Of a stretch of DNA of 64,000 bases, positions 10,415 to 20,502 are shown piece after piece (position 1 is the first letter of the stretch; each line of letters starts with the position of its first letter). The position numbers and the translations under genes are program-made. This DNA is from Lelliottia amnigena (GTDB lineage Bacteria; Pseudomonadota; Gammaproteobacteria; Enterobacterales; Enterobacteriaceae): contig LR134135.1 of the NCBI GenBank assembly GCA_900635465.1, forward strand, positions 186,001-250,000. The letters are read 5' to 3'. The notes under the pieces were generated by a model that was not told the DNA's origin, did not search any database, and was given only the letters and a program-made list of their open reading frames with translations.

Positions 10415-10471
10415 ATGATTGTTGAAAATAAAACTTGTCATCTCCACCCCACTTATGGTTTTATAGCTTCG

Positions 10472-10633
10472 TCGGTTTGTTACACAGACCTAAAGCAGTT
10501 TAGTTAAGTAAGTAGTCCAGATGAGTTATCCAAAGATACCCTTCGTAGTGACCCTTCCTTCATCGCTTAAAAATCTGTAACACATTCCATCATCGCGCCG
10601 GAAGGCAAAACAAATATTTAAAAGGTAAAATCT
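10472..10633 (+). promoter_or_regulatory. cspA cold-shock leader (long 5' UTR with cold box)
   Basis: A ~160-base untranslated leader whose start (cggtttgttacacagacc) resembles the E. coli cspA cold box, followed by the conserved 'taaagcag', 'gagttatcc' and 'gataccctt' blocks. In E. coli this leader is an RNA thermosensor that refolds at low temperature to free the ribosome site. The transcription start is inferred by comparison, not measured. Confidence 0.75.
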
Positions 10634-10846
10634 ATGTCTGGTAAAATGACTGGTCTGGTAAAATGGTTCAACGCTGATAAAGGTTTCGGCTTCATCACTC
10701 CTGACGATGGCTCTAAAGATGTATTCGTACACTTCTCTGCTATCCAGAACGAAGGCTACAAATCTTTGGACGAAGGCCAGAAAGTTTCCTTCACCATCGA
10801 AAGCGGCGCTAAAGGCCCAGCAGCTGGTAACGTTGTAAGCCTGTAA
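10634..10846 (+). CDS. cspA: Major cold shock protein CspA
   Basis: A 70-residue single OB-fold cold-shock domain protein. It has RNP1 (KGFGFI) at residues 16-21 and RNP2 (VFVHF) at 30-34, and begins [13 protein letters not shown]. It binds single-stranded nucleic acid and melts RNA structure in the cold. 'aaaaggtaaa' precedes the start, and a terminator follows the stop. Here it lies between yiaF and ghrB; in E. coli cspA lies on the other side of yiaG. A paralogue is at 53982-54194. Confidence 0.96.
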   Translation: MSGKMTGLVKWFNADKGFGFITPDDGSKDVFVHFSAIQNEGYKSLDEGQKVSFTIESGAKGPAAGNVVSL

Positions 10847-10873
10847 GCTTCCAACTCAGCAGCAAAGAATTTT

Positions 10874-10898
10874 AAAACCCGCCTCTGGCGGGTTTTTT
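10874..10898. terminator. Bidirectional terminator between cspA and ghrB
   Basis: The stem acccgcc / ggcgggt has an A-run on one side and T6 on the other, between the convergent cspA and ghrB. Confidence 0.9.
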
Positions 10899-10902
10899 CG
10901 TT

Positions 10903-11880
10903 TCAGGCATTAACCTGCGGATTCACACAGTTTTTCTCAACGTTTCCGTTGAGTGCGTTGATCAGATTATCCACAGCCGTTGCGGCCATATTGTAGCGGG
11001 TTTCATGCGTAGCAGACCCAATGTGCGGCAGGGCAACGACATTCGGTAATGTCAGCAGCGGAGAATCAACCGGCAGCGGCTCTTGCTCAAACACGTCCAG
11101 ACCGGCAGCGTGGATCTCCCCGTCCTGCAGCGCCTCAATCAACGCCTTTTCATCCACCACGGGCCCGCGCCCGGCATTAATGAAAATCGCCGACTTCTTC
11201 ATTTTCTCAAATTCTGCTTTACCGATCAGATGATGCGTCTCATCCGTCAGCGGCAGGATCAGGCAAACATAGTCAGCTTCCTGCAGCAGCGTCTCTAATT
11301 CACAGTAACGTGCGTTGAAACGCTCTTCCGCTTCGCTGTGATGACGGCGGGCGTTGTACAGAATCGGCATGTTGAAACCGAAATGCGCGCGCTGGGCTAA
11401 CGCCAGCCCAATACGGCCCATCCCCACGATCCCCAGCGTTTTGCCATGCACGTCCACACCAAACCAGTCGGGACCAATACTTTTCGTCCATTCGCCCGCT
11501 TTTACACGCTCAGCAACTTCTACCACCCGGCGCGCCGTGCTTAGGACCAACGCCATCAGCGTATCTGCGACCGTTTCGGTCAGCGCATAAGGCGTGTGCA
11601 TGAGCAGGATTTTGCGTGCGTTTAAGGCATCGACATCAAAATTGTCCGTAACCGACTGAAATGGTGGACGTCGCACGAAGCTTCGGCATTTTTTCCAGCA
11701 ATGCGGTATCCACTTTTTCGCTTGATCCCAACAATCCTGCTGCGCTGGCGAATACGTCAGCATGCTCTGCGACGGTCTCCGGATTAAGATTCTTCACCTG
11801 GGTGACGGTGAAGTGTTCTTCAAGACGTTTTTGGCAGATCCTCGGGGCAGTGCTTTATACAAAATGACGGACGGCTTCAT
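10903..11880 (-). CDS. ghrB: 2-ketoaldonate/hydroxypyruvate reductase GhrB (2-ketogluconate reductase), three frameshifts
   Basis: A D-2-hydroxyacid dehydrogenase using NAD(P)H. Visible are the nucleotide-binding GMGRIG, the catalytic Arg in [12 protein letters not shown], and the catalytic His in [11 protein letters not shown]. The clean frame starts only at 11763. The conserved N-terminus ([12 protein letters not shown]... to ISVGYDNFDVDA) is recovered from ATG 11880 by removing one base in each of gggg 11844-11847, ttttt 11828-11832 and cc 11646-11647. The corrected length (324 residues) equals E. coli GhrB. It is last in the kgu operon, where it fills the KguD role: reducing 2-ketogluconate (or its 6-phosphate) to the gluconate form. 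The indels are probably errors. Confidence 0.9.
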
Positions 11881-11906
11881 GCTAATCTCCGTTGATGTTA
11901 AAGGGT

Positions 11907-13187
11907 TCAGGCGTGGCGTGCGCCAGCAGGGACGTGTTGATTATTAGCAGGCTTAACAATCAAAGTAAGCCACACTGAAGCGAAAAGTGCCACCCCCATA
12001 AAAATGTACGAGGCGGACGGGCTGCCGGTCGTGCCGTTCAGATAACCCACAAACCACGAGCCGAAGAACGATCCCAGCGCGCCCATACTGTTGATGAGCG
12101 CCATCGCGCCGCCCGCAACGTTACGCGGCAGCATCTCGGGAATGATGGCGAAGAAAGGACCGTAAGGCGCGTACATCGCGGCACCTGCGATGACCAGCAG
12201 GGTATAAGAAATCCAGAAGTGATCGGGTCCAACTGCCCATGAACCAATAAACGCGAATGCGGCAATCAGCAGCAGCGGCCAAACGAAAAGCTTACGGTTT
12301 TGCAGTTTGTCCGATGCCCAGGACACCACAATCATCGCAATAGTCGCCGCCAGATAAGGCACGGATGACAGCCAGCCCACTTCGACCATGCCGAGGTTTT
12401 CTCCGCCGCTGCGAATGATGGACGGCAGCCACAGCACAAATCCGTACACACCAATACTCCACGTGAAGTACTGCATGCAAAGGAGTACCACGTTGCGGGA
12501 GCGGAATGCTTCGCCGTAGTTACGTACCGGTTTCAGCCCCTGTTGCTCTTTCTCCAGTTCCGCCTGAAGCGCGGCTTTTTCGCTTTCGGAGAGCCATGTC
12601 GCCTGGGACGGTTTATCTTTTACCAGCACCCACCAGCAGAAGGCCCAGATAATCGCGGGGATCCCTTCAATGATGAACATATGACGCCAGCCGAATGACT
12701 GAATCAGGTAGCCAGAGACGACGGACATCCACAGTACCGTGACCGGGTTACCGAGGATCAGGAAAGTATTGGCGCGCGAACGTTCGGATTTGGTAAACCA
12801 GTTGCTGATGTAAATCAGCATCGCAGGCATTACGGCGGCTTCTACCACGCCAAGAATAAACCGAATGGCGGCCAGCGCCGGAATGTTGTTGACCATACCG
12901 GTGAGCGATGCACAGGCTCCCCACAGAATCAGACACACGAAGATCAGTTTGCGCACGCTGCGGCGTTCGGCATATATCGCGCCTGGGATCTGGAAGAAGA
13001 AATAGCCCAGGAAGAACAACGCGCCGAGCAGGGAAGAGACCCCTTTGGTGATCCCCAGATCTTCGGTGATCCCCGCGGCGGAAGCGAAACTGAAATTCGC
13101 GCGATCGAGATACGCCAGGCTGTACGTGATAAACACGATCGGCATGATGTACCACCAGCGTTTGACTGCATTGGTCGATTTGTTCAT
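11907..13187 (-). CDS. kguT: 2-ketogluconate transporter, MFS anion:cation symporter family
   Basis: A 426-residue, 12-segment major facilitator of the ACS (phthalate/glucarate/tartrate permease) family. It carries the family signature 'YLDRANFSFA' in the first helix and a hydrophilic central loop near residue 200 (DKPSQATWLSESEKAAL). Its neighbours (sugar kinase, TIM-barrel isomerase, 2-ketoaldonate reductase, LacI regulator) fit the kguEKTD 2-ketogluconate pathway known from pseudomonads, so uptake of 2-ketogluconate by proton symport is the best guess. It ends 26 bases before ghrB. Confidence 0.85.
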   Translation of the reverse strand: MNKSTNAVKRWWYIMPIVFITYSLAYLDRANFSFASAAGITEDLGITKGVSSLLGALFFLGYFFFQIPGAIYAERRSVRKLIFVCLILWGACASLTGMVNNIPALAAIRFILGVVEAAVMPAMLIYISNWFTKSERSRANTFLILGNPVTVLWMSVVSGYLIQSFGWRHMFIIEGIPAIIWAFCWWVLVKDKPSQATWLSESEKAALQAELEKEQQGLKPVRNYGEAFRSRNVVLLCMQYFTWSIGVYGFVLWLPSIIRSGGENLGMVEVGWLSSVPYLAATIAMIVVSWASDKLQNRKLFVWPLLLIAAFAFIGSWAVGPDHFWISYTLLVIAGAAMYAPYGPFFAIIPEMLPRNVAGGAMALINSMGALGSFFGSWFVGYLNGTTGSPSASYIFMGVALFASVWLTLIVKPANNQHVPAGARHA

Positions 13188-13250
13188 AGACTTGCCTCTG
13201 TTGTTGAGGTGACTTCCGCCGCTGTATGTAGGGTACGCGGGGCTGTGTTT

Positions 13251-14210
13251 TTAATTCGCGGTTGCGAGGATTGATTCCCCTAAGGCTTCCCGCGTCGGTA
13301 ATCCTTCGCTATCGCCCTGAACCTGAATGGCGAGCGAGCCAATTTTGTTACCGCGTGCGACGGCCTGCGGTAACGTTTTCCCTTCGAGTAGGGCGCTGAT
13401 TACGCCGACAGCGAACCATCGCCAGCGCCGACGGTATCGACAACATTCTCGACTTTCATCGCGGCAACCGTCCCTTTTTCACCTTCTGCCGTCTTGAACC
13501 ATGCACCCTCGGCTCCCGTTTTCAGCACCACGGCTTTCACACCTTGATTCAGATAAAAATCGGCGATCCCTTCGGGGGATGACTCTCCGGTCAAAATCAT
13601 CCCTTCTTTTATACCAGGCCAAAACCCAGTCAGCCTGGAAGGCGAGGTGATTGAGCTGATTAATCATCTCGGCCTCGCTTTTCCACAGCACTGGACGCAG
13701 ATTGGGATCGAATGAAATCGTCTTACCCTGAGCTTTCATGGTGCTGGCTGCGTGATCGAGTAGCTCATACGAACTGCTCGACAATGCCGCCGCCACTCCG
13801 CTCAAATGCAGGTGGCGTGCTGACGAGAAGTACGCAGAGTGATAATCGGCAAGAGAGAGATGACTGGCCGCCGATCCTTTGCGGAAATACTCCACGATGG
13901 GATCGGTTCCATTTTCAACTTTAGACTTTAGCTGGAAACCTGTGGCGAAACGGCTGTCGAGCGTGACGCCAGCCGCGTCGATCCCCTCTTTTTTGAGCGA
14001 ATCCACGACAAATTGACCGAAGCTGTCGTTGCCTACGCGGCTGACCCAGCCGACGTTCATACCCAGGCGCGCCAGTCCGGTCGCCACGTTGAGTTCTGCG
14101 CCTGCCACACGTTTGATAAAGTGTTCAACAGCGCTTAACGTACCCGTTTCGGTGGCAACGAACATCGCCATTGCTTCACCGATGGTGATGACGTCCAAAG
14201 TCTTAGACAT
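13251..14210 (-). CDS. kguK: 2-ketogluconokinase (PfkB/ribokinase family), two frameshifts
   Basis: A PfkB-family sugar kinase. The N-terminus has the family pattern (ITIGEAMAMF, then AGAELNVATGLARLG), and the C-terminus carries the catalytic DTVGAGDGF loop. Two indels break the frame: an extra base at cc 13619-13620 (restores WVLPGIKEGMILTGE) and a missing A at 13414-13415 (restores DGFAVGVISALLEGK... ILATAN). They cancel, giving a 319-residue protein. It would phosphorylate 2-ketogluconate to 2-keto-6-phosphogluconate. It overlaps kguE by 8 bases. A 2-keto-3-deoxygluconate kinase is the main alternative; the neighbours favour kguK. Confidence 0.83.
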
Positions 14211-14964
14211 GGCGTGACTCCTCGCGCAGCAGATTGACGTAATGGCGGGTCACTGCGGCTAAATCCGGACCCTCCAGTGGGAATTCAATCCCGCGCGGTG
14301 CATCTGCGGGAAGTTGATCCAGAAGCGCCATCCAGCGCGCATCGGCGTTATCCGGTGCGATAGCGCGGTAGTGTTGATTGTGCGGGATGGCCGCTTTGAC
14401 GTGGATATAGCTCACGGCAGGGGCGAGAAGACGAGCGGCTTCTTCAGGCGAATCGCCCACCCATAACCAGTTGCCCGTATCGAACGTCAGCGTGACGGGC
14501 AATTGCATCACCCGACAGGCCGCTTTGAATCGCTGCATCGGTGCCAGTTGGCCACAATCAGTTTGATCGTTTTCAACCACCAGCGCCATGCCGCTGTCAT
14601 TGAGTAATTCACGTAGTGCTTCCAGCGGCGCCTTATCGCGGAAATGGCCCAAAGAAACCTTTAACCACAAGGCATTTAACGCGTTGGCTTCGGCAAGATA
14701 ACGTGGCAGATCCGGGTTAAGCGTCCCATCGGGCATTAGCAATGCGGCTGGTGCTGAGTAACAGACCAGCAAGCCAAGCAGCTCGATAGATTGGGCCAGC
14801 ATGGGAAGGGTTTGCAGCTCTTGCTCGCTGAAGAGTTCGCGACGTATTTCGACACCATCTGCGCCACCCGCTGCGATGACGGGCAGCATGGCCCGCTGGC
14901 CGCCTGCCTGACGTACCTGATCCGCACCGTATGCCGCGGTCACGACGATAATTTTTCTGCCCAT
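14203..14964 (-). CDS. kguE: Sugar phosphate isomerase/epimerase-like TIM barrel protein (KguE type)
   Basis: A 253-residue xylose-isomerase-like TIM barrel of the sugar phosphate isomerase/epimerase family. Metal-ligand-type residues occur in 'GVEIRRE', 'VVENDQTD', 'TFDTGNW' and 'YIHVKAA', with a terminal 'GIEFPLEG'. It is first in the kgu operon and overlaps kguK by 8 bases. The KguE role in 2-ketogluconate use is not firmly established even where described; an epimerase or mutarotase-like step is possible. The LacI-type operator lies 41-54 bases upstream of its start. Confidence 0.78.
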   Translation of the reverse strand: MGRKIIVVTAAYGADQVRQAGGQRAMLPVIAAGGADGVEIRRELFSEQELQTLPMLAQSIELLGLLVCYSAPAALLMPDGTLNPDLPRYLAEANALNALWLKVSLGHFRDKAPLEALRELLNDSGMALVVENDQTDCGQLAPMQRFKAACRVMQLPVTLTFDTGNWLWVGDSPEEAARLLAPAVSYIHVKAAIPHNQHYRAIAPDNADARWMALLDQLPADAPRGIEFPLEGPDLAAVTRHYVNLLREESRHV

Positions 14965-15004
14965 TGGCTGACTCCCATTCGTAGCTGATAGTTATCACGC
15001 TAGA

Positions 15005-15018
15005 TGGAACCGGTTCCA
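15005..15018. promoter_or_regulatory. LacI/GalR-type operator before the kgu operon
   Basis: A perfect 14-bp palindrome (tggaacc/ggttcca) with the central CpG-containing core (aaCCGGtt) typical of LacI/GalR operators. It lies between the regulator gene end and the kguE start, so the adjacent LacI-type protein probably represses kguE-K-T-ghrB from it. It resembles the PtxS box (TGAAACCGGTTTCA) of pseudomonad kgu operons. Confidence 0.75.
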
Positions 15019-15066
15019 AAGAAAAGCCCAGGGTGTTGAATTTATGATCGCCATCACGAAGGGAAT

Positions 15067-16084
15067 TTAGCGGGAAGTCGAACCGCGTACGATCAGCTCG
15101 CCAGAGAAAACCTGCTCGCGAACGGCGTCTGTCATGCCTTCAATTCGGCGAACCACCTGTTCTACTGCGGCATAGCCAATCTGCCAGGTCGGTTGTTTGA
15201 GCGTGGTGATTCCTACGCCTGCCAGCTCTGCCCATTCCAGTTCGTCAAAGCCTAGCAGGCCAATATCGCTACCCCAGTGGAGGCCAATGCGTTTGAGGGA
15301 TCGCGCCACCTGGAGCGTGAGTGCCCCGTTGGCAGAAATCACGGCTTTACGCATTCCGCGATGGCGGGTGTGAAATTGACGTAGCGCGTTATCCATCTGG
15401 TCGGCTTCATGCAGTGGAATTTCGATATTCTCGGCGATCACGCCGGGATAGCGCGCCAGAGTCGCACGAAAAGCGCTGAGGCGATCGCGACGGGTATTGA
15501 CCATTCCCAACGGTTCGCTCATAAACAAAATCGCTTCAAAACCTTGCTCGATGAGGTGTTCCGTGGCGGTCGTGGCGGCCTGAGTGTTATCCAGTCCGAC
15601 GACATCGCAGGCAAATTCCGGAATTTTGCGGTCGATGAGTACCATCGGAAGCGCGGACTGCTGGAGACGGTTAAGCCCCTCTTCGCGCATACCCACGGCA
15701 TTGACCACGATACCTTCCACCTGATAGCTGCGCAGCAGGTCAAGATAGTGCAATTCCTGATTTAGCTCGTTATTCGTATTACAGACCAGCGGCGTAAAGC
15801 CTTTTTCACGACACGCAGCTTCGATGCCGCTCAGCACATTGACGGAGTAGGGATTGGTGATATCGGCGATAATCAGGCCGATGAGGCGGGGTACGACCAT
15901 GCTTTAGCCCGCGAGCCATGAGGCTTGGGCGATAGTCGAGTTCAGCAATAGCATGTTCGATACGTGCCAGCAGCGCGTCGGAAAGCAGATGTTTCTCGCC
16001 ATTCAGATAGCGTGAAATACTGGTTTTACCGGTTTTTGCAGCTTTCGCCACGTCGCTGATGGTGGACCGTGTTGATTTGCTCAT
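15067..16084 (-). CDS. LacI-family repressor of the kgu operon (PtxS-like), one frameshift
   Basis: The N-terminal HTH (TISDVAKAAKTGKTSISRYLNGE) with the hinge 'LMARGLK' is followed by a periplasmic-binding-like effector domain (GLIIADITNPYSVNVLSGIE... TTLKQPTWQIG). The two halves are in different frames. Removing one G from gggg 15888-15891 joins '...GLKHGRT' to 'RLIGLIIADI', giving ~338 residues. The start chosen is MSKSTRST, next to the HTH; the longer upstream frame is intergenic. The ligand is probably 2-ketogluconate or a phosphate derivative (inference). Confidence 0.85.
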
Positions 16085-16173
16085 CGCTGATTTCTCTGAA
16101 TTAAGTGAGAACACCTTAACGTGAAAATCAGCGATGGCAAGTGCTTCATATCGGATGATACAGGCGGCAGATG

Positions 16174-16207
16174 CCCTCATCCGACCCTCTCCCAGAGGAA
16201 GAGGGGA
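16174..16207. repeat. CCCTCTCCC-type interspersed palindromic repeat
   Basis: A short imperfect palindrome (ccctctcccagaggaagaggg) of the kind scattered between genes in Enterobacter and Klebsiella genomes. It lies between yiaD and the LacI gene. A related, larger copy lies between dppA and dppB. Confidence 0.5.
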
Positions 16208-16217
16208 AGACAAAAAC

Positions 16218-16880
16218 TTACTGAATCGGGCTGAGGGTGATTTCGACGCGACGGTTCTGGGCTTTGCCTTCTGCCGTGCTGTTGCTGGCGATTGGATTTG
16301 CCGGCCCCATCCCGCTAGTGCGGATGCGGTTGGCCGCCACGCCCTGAGCGATCAGGGAGCTGGCTACGGAGTCCGCGCGCTGCTGAGACAGACGCATATT
16401 CAGGTCCTGGCTGCCGGTGCTGTCGGTATAGCCGATCACATTGACTGCGGTTTTACTGTACTCTTTCAGGACCATCGCGACGCCCGTCAGGGTGTTCGCC
16501 CCGGCAGGTTTCAGCGTAGCGCTGCTGCTGTCAAAGGTCACATTGCTCGGCATGTTTAAAATGATGTTGTCGCCATTTCGCGTCACACTCACGCCGGTTC
16601 CCTGCATTTTGTCACGCAGTTTTGCTTCCTGAACATCCATGTAATAACCGGCGCCGCCACCCAGCGCCGCTCCCGCCGCTGCACCGATCAGCGCGCCTTT
16701 GCCGCGATCTTTCTTCGATGAGGAGAGCACGCCAACACCCGCGCCAACCAATGAGCCGATACCTGCGCCAATGCCGGATTTACCCGCTTCACGCTCGCCG
16801 GTGTAAGGGTTTGTTGTGCAGCCAGAAACCGCCAGTGCGCCACTCACCAGAGCGGCAATAGCCAATACGCGTTTATTCAT
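16218..16880 (-). CDS. yiaD: OmpA-domain outer-membrane lipoprotein YiaD
   Basis: A 220-residue lipoprotein: lipobox LAVSGC with Cys21, a glycine-rich zipper region (residues ~35-80, GIGAGIGSLVGAGVGV... GAAAGAALGGGAGYYMD) that may insert in the membrane, and a C-terminal OmpA/MotB peptidoglycan-binding domain (VIGYTDSTGSQDLNMRLSQQRADSV). In E. coli, YiaD overproduction suppresses a temperature-sensitive bamD allele. Divergent from bisC. Confidence 0.94.
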   Translation of the reverse strand: MNKRVLAIAALVSGALAVSGCTTNPYTGEREAGKSGIGAGIGSLVGAGVGVLSSSKKDRGKGALIGAAAGAALGGGAGYYMDVQEAKLRDKMQGTGVSVTRNGDNIILNMPSNVTFDSSSATLKPAGANTLTGVAMVLKEYSKTAVNVIGYTDSTGSQDLNMRLSQQRADSVASSLIAQGVAANRIRTSGMGPANPIASNSTAEGKAQNRRVEITLSPIQ

Positions 16881-17047
16881 CTTATTTCCTTAATCCTTTT
16901 TATTCTTTGCCACGACGGACGTGGCGGTTGATTATGACGCCCAGTTATGCAGAAAATTCCGGGGATAACTCTGAAATTTGTGTCAAACCATAAACGGCTT
17001 CAAAGAAGGCCGTGAAACCTGCAACAGGCAACCCAGGAGCGCACGCT

Positions 17048-19375
17048 TTGACCACCTCAATAAAAACCATTCTGACCGCAGCCCACTGGGGGCCCATGCT
17101 GGTTGAAACCGACGGCGAGAACGTGCTGTCTTCACGCGGGGCGCTGCCCACCGATCATCCCAATTCATTACAAACTGCGGTGCGCGATCAGGTGCACAGT
17201 AAAACCCGTGTGCGCTGGCCGATGGTGCGTAAAGGTTTTTTAGCGTCGCCGGATAATCCGCAGGGCGTGCGTGGGCAAGATGAATTTGTACGTGTGAGCT
17301 GGGACGATGCGCTGGCGCTCATCCACGGACAACACAAACGCATCCGCGACAGCTACGGCGCGTCGTCTATCTTTGCCGGGTCTTACGGCTGGCGCTCCAA
17401 CGGCGTGCTGCATAAAGCGGCGACGCTGTTGCAACGCTATATGAGCCTGGCGGGCGGCTACACGGGGCATCTGGGTGATTATTCAACCGGTGCGGCCCAG
17501 GCGATCATGCCGTATGTCGTGGGGGGCAATGAGGTGTATCAGCAGCAAACCAGCTGGCCGCTGGTGCTGGAACATACGGACGTCGTGGTGTTGTGGAGCG
17601 CCAACCCGCTTAACACGCTGAAGATTGCGTGGAATGCCAGCGATGAGCAGGGGATTGCCTATTTTGACGCGCTGCGTAAAAGCGGTAAGCGGTTGATCTG
17701 CATCGATCCTATGCGTTCTGAAACGCTCGATTTTCTCGGGGACAGCGCCGAGTGGATCGCGCCGCATATGGGCACCGATGTCGCGATGATGCTGGGTGTG
17801 GCCTATACGCTAGTGGAAAACGGTTGGCATGATGCTGAATTCCTGGCGCGCTGTACAACCGGTTTCGACATCTTTACGCAGTATCTGACCGGTAAATCTG
17901 ACGGAGTGGCGAAAACCGCTGAATGGGCTGCCGAAATTTGCGGCGTTGATGCCGCTAAAATTCGCGAACTGGCGGCGTTATTCCATCAAAACACCACCAT
18001 GTTGATGTCGGGCTGGGGAATGCAGCGTCAGCAGTTTGGCGAGCAAAAGCACTGGATGCTGGTGACGCTTGCCGCGATGCTCGGCCAGATTGGTACGCCG
18101 GGCGGCGGTTTTGGCCTGTCGTATCACTTTGCCAACGGCGGGAATCCGACACGCCGCGCGGCGGTGCTGGCCTCGATGCAGGGTTCTGTGCAAAACGGGA
18201 TTGATGCGGTCGATAAAATTCCGGTTGCTCGTATCGTTGAAGCGCTGGAAAACCCAGGCGGTTTTTATCAGCACAACGGCATGGATCGGCATTTCCCGGA
18301 TATCCGTTTTGTCTGGTGGGCGGGCGGCGCAAACTTTACCCATCATCAGGATACCAACCGCCTGATTCGTGCGTGGCAGAAACCAGAGCTGGTGGTCATT
18401 TCAGAGTGCTTCTGGACCGCAGCGGCGAAGCACGCTGATATTGTGCTGCCAGCGACCACCTCATTTGAGCGTAACGATCTGACCATGACTGGCGATTACA
18501 GCAATCAGCACATGGTGCCGATGAAGCGTGTGGTTCCGCCGCGTGACGAAGCGCGTGACGATTTTGAGGTGTTTGCAGCATTGAGCGAGCTGTGGGAGCC
18601 GGGCGGTCGCGAGCGCTTCACGGAAGGCAAAACGGATCTGGAATGGCTCGAGACGTTTTACCAGATTGCCGGGCAGCGCGGTGAATCGCAGGGCGTGACG
18701 TTGCCGCCGTTTGCAGAGTTCTGGGAAGAGAATGCTATTTTTGAAATGCCGGAGAGCGAAGAGAACGCGCAGTTTGTCCGTTTTGCTGATTTCCGCCGCG
18801 ATCCGCAGAGTCATCCGCTAAAAACGGAAAGTGGCAAAATCGAGATCTATTCGCAGCGTATCGCCAGCTTTAACTATGCCGATTGCCCACCCCATCCGAT
18901 GTGGCTTGAGCCCGATGAGTGGCACGGTAACGCGCAGCCGAAGCAGCTACAGGTGCTGTCCGCGCATCCGGCACATCGTCTGCACAGCCAGCTTAACTAT
19001 TCGTCACTGCGTGAACAGTACGCCGTGGCGGGACGTGAGCCGATCACCTTGCATCCGGATGACGCCAACGCGCGTGGAATTGCCGACGGTGATGTGGTGC
19101 GGGTCTGGAACACGCGCGGACAGGTGCTCGCGGGAGCCGTGGTCAGTACGGGGATTAAACCTGGTGTGATCTGTATTCACCAGGGCGCGTGGCCCGATCT
19201 GGATCGCGATGAAGGCGGAATCTGTAAAAACGGCGCGGTGAACGTGTTAACCAAAGATCTCCCCAGCTCGAAGCTGGGGAATGGTTGCGCGGGAAATACG
19301 GCGCTCGCCTGGGTGGAAAAATATCAGGGACCGGAACTTACGCTGACGGCGTTTGATCCGCCTGCCAGCTCATAA
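17048..19375 (+). CDS. bisC: Biotin sulfoxide reductase
   Basis: A ~775-residue molybdopterin-guanine-dinucleotide oxidoreductase of the DMSO reductase family that reduces free biotin sulfoxide and methionine sulfoxide. Conserved blocks include [11 protein letters not shown], '[16 protein letters not shown]', '[14 protein letters not shown]', '[15 protein letters not shown]' and the C-terminal '[13 protein letters not shown]'. No twin-arginine signal is seen, so it is cytoplasmic as in E. coli. I chose the TTG at 17048 because 'aggag' lies 8 bases upstream and the resulting N-terminus matches family length; a GTG at 17012 would add 12 residues. Its 3' end overlaps the convergent yiaC. Confidence 0.94.
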   Translation: MTTSIKTILTAAHWGPMLVETDGENVLSSRGALPTDHPNSLQTAVRDQVHSKTRVRWPMVRKGFLASPDNPQGVRGQDEFVRVSWDDALALIHGQHKRIRDSYGASSIFAGSYGWRSNGVLHKAATLLQRYMSLAGGYTGHLGDYSTGAAQAIMPYVVGGNEVYQQQTSWPLVLEHTDVVVLWSANPLNTLKIAWNASDEQGIAYFDALRKSGKRLICIDPMRSETLDFLGDSAEWIAPHMGTDVAMMLGVAYTLVENGWHDAEFLARCTTGFDIFTQYLTGKSDGVAKTAEWAAEICGVDAAKIRELAALFHQNTTMLMSGWGMQRQQFGEQKHWMLVTLAAMLGQIGTPGGGFGLSYHFANGGNPTRRAAVLASMQGSVQNGIDAVDKIPVARIVEALENPGGFYQHNGMDRHFPDIRFVWWAGGANFTHHQDTNRLIRAWQKPELVVISECFWTAAAKHADIVLPATTSFERNDLTMTGDYSNQHMVPMKRVVPPRDEARDDFEVFAALSELWEPGGRERFTEGKTDLEWLETFYQIAGQRGESQGVTLPPFAEFWEENAIFEMPESEENAQFVRFADFRRDPQSHPLKTESGKIEIYSQRIASFNYADCPPHPMWLEPDEWHGNAQPKQLQVLSAHPAHRLHSQLNYSSLREQYAVAGREPITLHPDDANARGIADGDVVRVWNTRGQVLAGAVVSTGIKPGVICIHQGAWPDLDRDEGGICKNGAVNVLTKDLPSSKLGNGCAGNTALAWVEKYQGPELTLTAFDPPASS

Positions 19376-19784
19376 TCCACGTCGGGTGTTGCGTCTCTTC
19401 CTGCCAGGCGCTGTCTTCAATGCGAAAACCCTGAGCATGGTAGAAATTCACCGCCCGACTGTTTTTCTGGTAAACCTCAAGACTTAAGGACGGGTACGTC
19501 TGCTGAACATGCTGAATCAGCGCGTGCCCGATCCCTTTCCCCAGATGGGGCGTGGCGACAAATAGCGCGCCGATGAACTGAAACTGCATGACGCTGATAA
19601 AGCCTCTGATTTCACCAGACTCTTCCCAAACCCACGTTTCCGCTGACGGCAGATAAGCATCACGGACCAGCGCTTCGCTTTCAACCCAGTACTGCGCATC
19701 GATAAACGGATGCGCATCGGTGGTGCTTTCCAGCCATAAACTCAGCAGCGGCGCGGTGTTCTCACTTTGCCATTTGCGAATCAT
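19338..19784 (-). CDS. yiaC: GNAT-family N-acetyltransferase YiaC
   Basis: A 148-residue GNAT acetyltransferase. The acetyl-CoA-binding motif A ([17 protein letters not shown], matching Q/R-x-x-G-x-G/A) is at residues ~77-93, and motif B is [20 protein letters not shown]. coli YiaC (146 residues) is a reported protein lysine acetyltransferase. The coding start overlaps the end of tag, suggesting co-expression; the 3' end overlaps bisC by 38 bases. Confidence 0.92.
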   Translation of the reverse strand: MIRKWQSENTAPLLSLWLESTTDAHPFIDAQYWVESEALVRDAYLPSAETWVWEESGEIRGFISVMQFQFIGALFVATPHLGKGIGHALIQHVQQTYPSLSLEVYQKNSRAVNFYHAQGFRIEDSAWQEETQHPTWIMSWQADQTPSA

Positions 19785-20343
19785 GTTGTCCTCCAGGATG
19801 GCAGAAGCAGCCCGTCACATGATCGTTAACCAGGCCGCACGCTTGCATGAAAGAGTAGCAAATTGTGGTGCCAACAAACTTGAATCCACGTTTTTTCAAC
19901 GCTTTAGAAAGGGCATCGGATGCAGGCGTGGATGTGTCGATTTCAGCCAGCGTCGCGGACTGGGTGATCTTCGGGGTATGGTCAACAAACGACCAGACAA
20001 AATCTGAAAAAGGCTCGCCGTTTTCTTCCATCGCCAGGTATGCACGCGCGTTGCCGATAATAGCTTGAATCTTACCGCGATGACGGATGATACCGGCGTC
20101 CAGCACCAGTCTTTCGACATCTTCTTCCGTCATCGCGGCAACGCGTACCGGGTCGAAATGATGGAAGGCGTTACGGTAATTTTCCCGTTTTTTCAAGACG
20201 GTAATCCACGATAATCCCGCCTGTTGACCCTCCAGGCAGATCATCTCAAAGAGATTCTTGCCGTCTTTTTCCGGCACGCCCCACTCTTTATCGTGATAAT
20301 CGATATAAAGCTGATCCTGGCTTACCCATCCGCAACGTTGCAT
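19762..20343 (-). CDS. tag: DNA-3-methyladenine glycosylase I
   Basis: A 193-residue base-excision repair enzyme removing 3-methyladenine (and 3-methylguanine). Zinc-ligand residues typical of Tag are present: Cys4 (MQRCGW), His17 (DYHDKEWG) and a C-terminal His/Cys pair (DHVTGCFCHPGG). The helix-hairpin-helix-like core 'LVLDAGIIRHRGKIQAIIGNA' is visible. It overlaps yiaC by 23 bases. Confidence 0.96.
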   Translation of the reverse strand: MQRCGWVSQDQLYIDYHDKEWGVPEKDGKNLFEMICLEGQQAGLSWITVLKKRENYRNAFHHFDPVRVAAMTEEDVERLVLDAGIIRHRGKIQAIIGNARAYLAMEENGEPFSDFVWSFVDHTPKITQSATLAEIDTSTPASDALSKALKKRGFKFVGTTICYSFMQACGLVNDHVTGCFCHPGGQHDSQMAK

Positions 20344-20502
20344 AGGTTATTTCCCTTATTGATTGTGAATCCGCAAAAATTCAGCCAACCTGGCTTGACG
20401 TGAGTGTTAAAAAGACAATATTTAATTAAGGGTTATGCCCTCATATCGCTTCTTAAACAATGACAAATATCGCCGAACTCGGCTCTCTCTGGAGTCGCTT
20501 TG

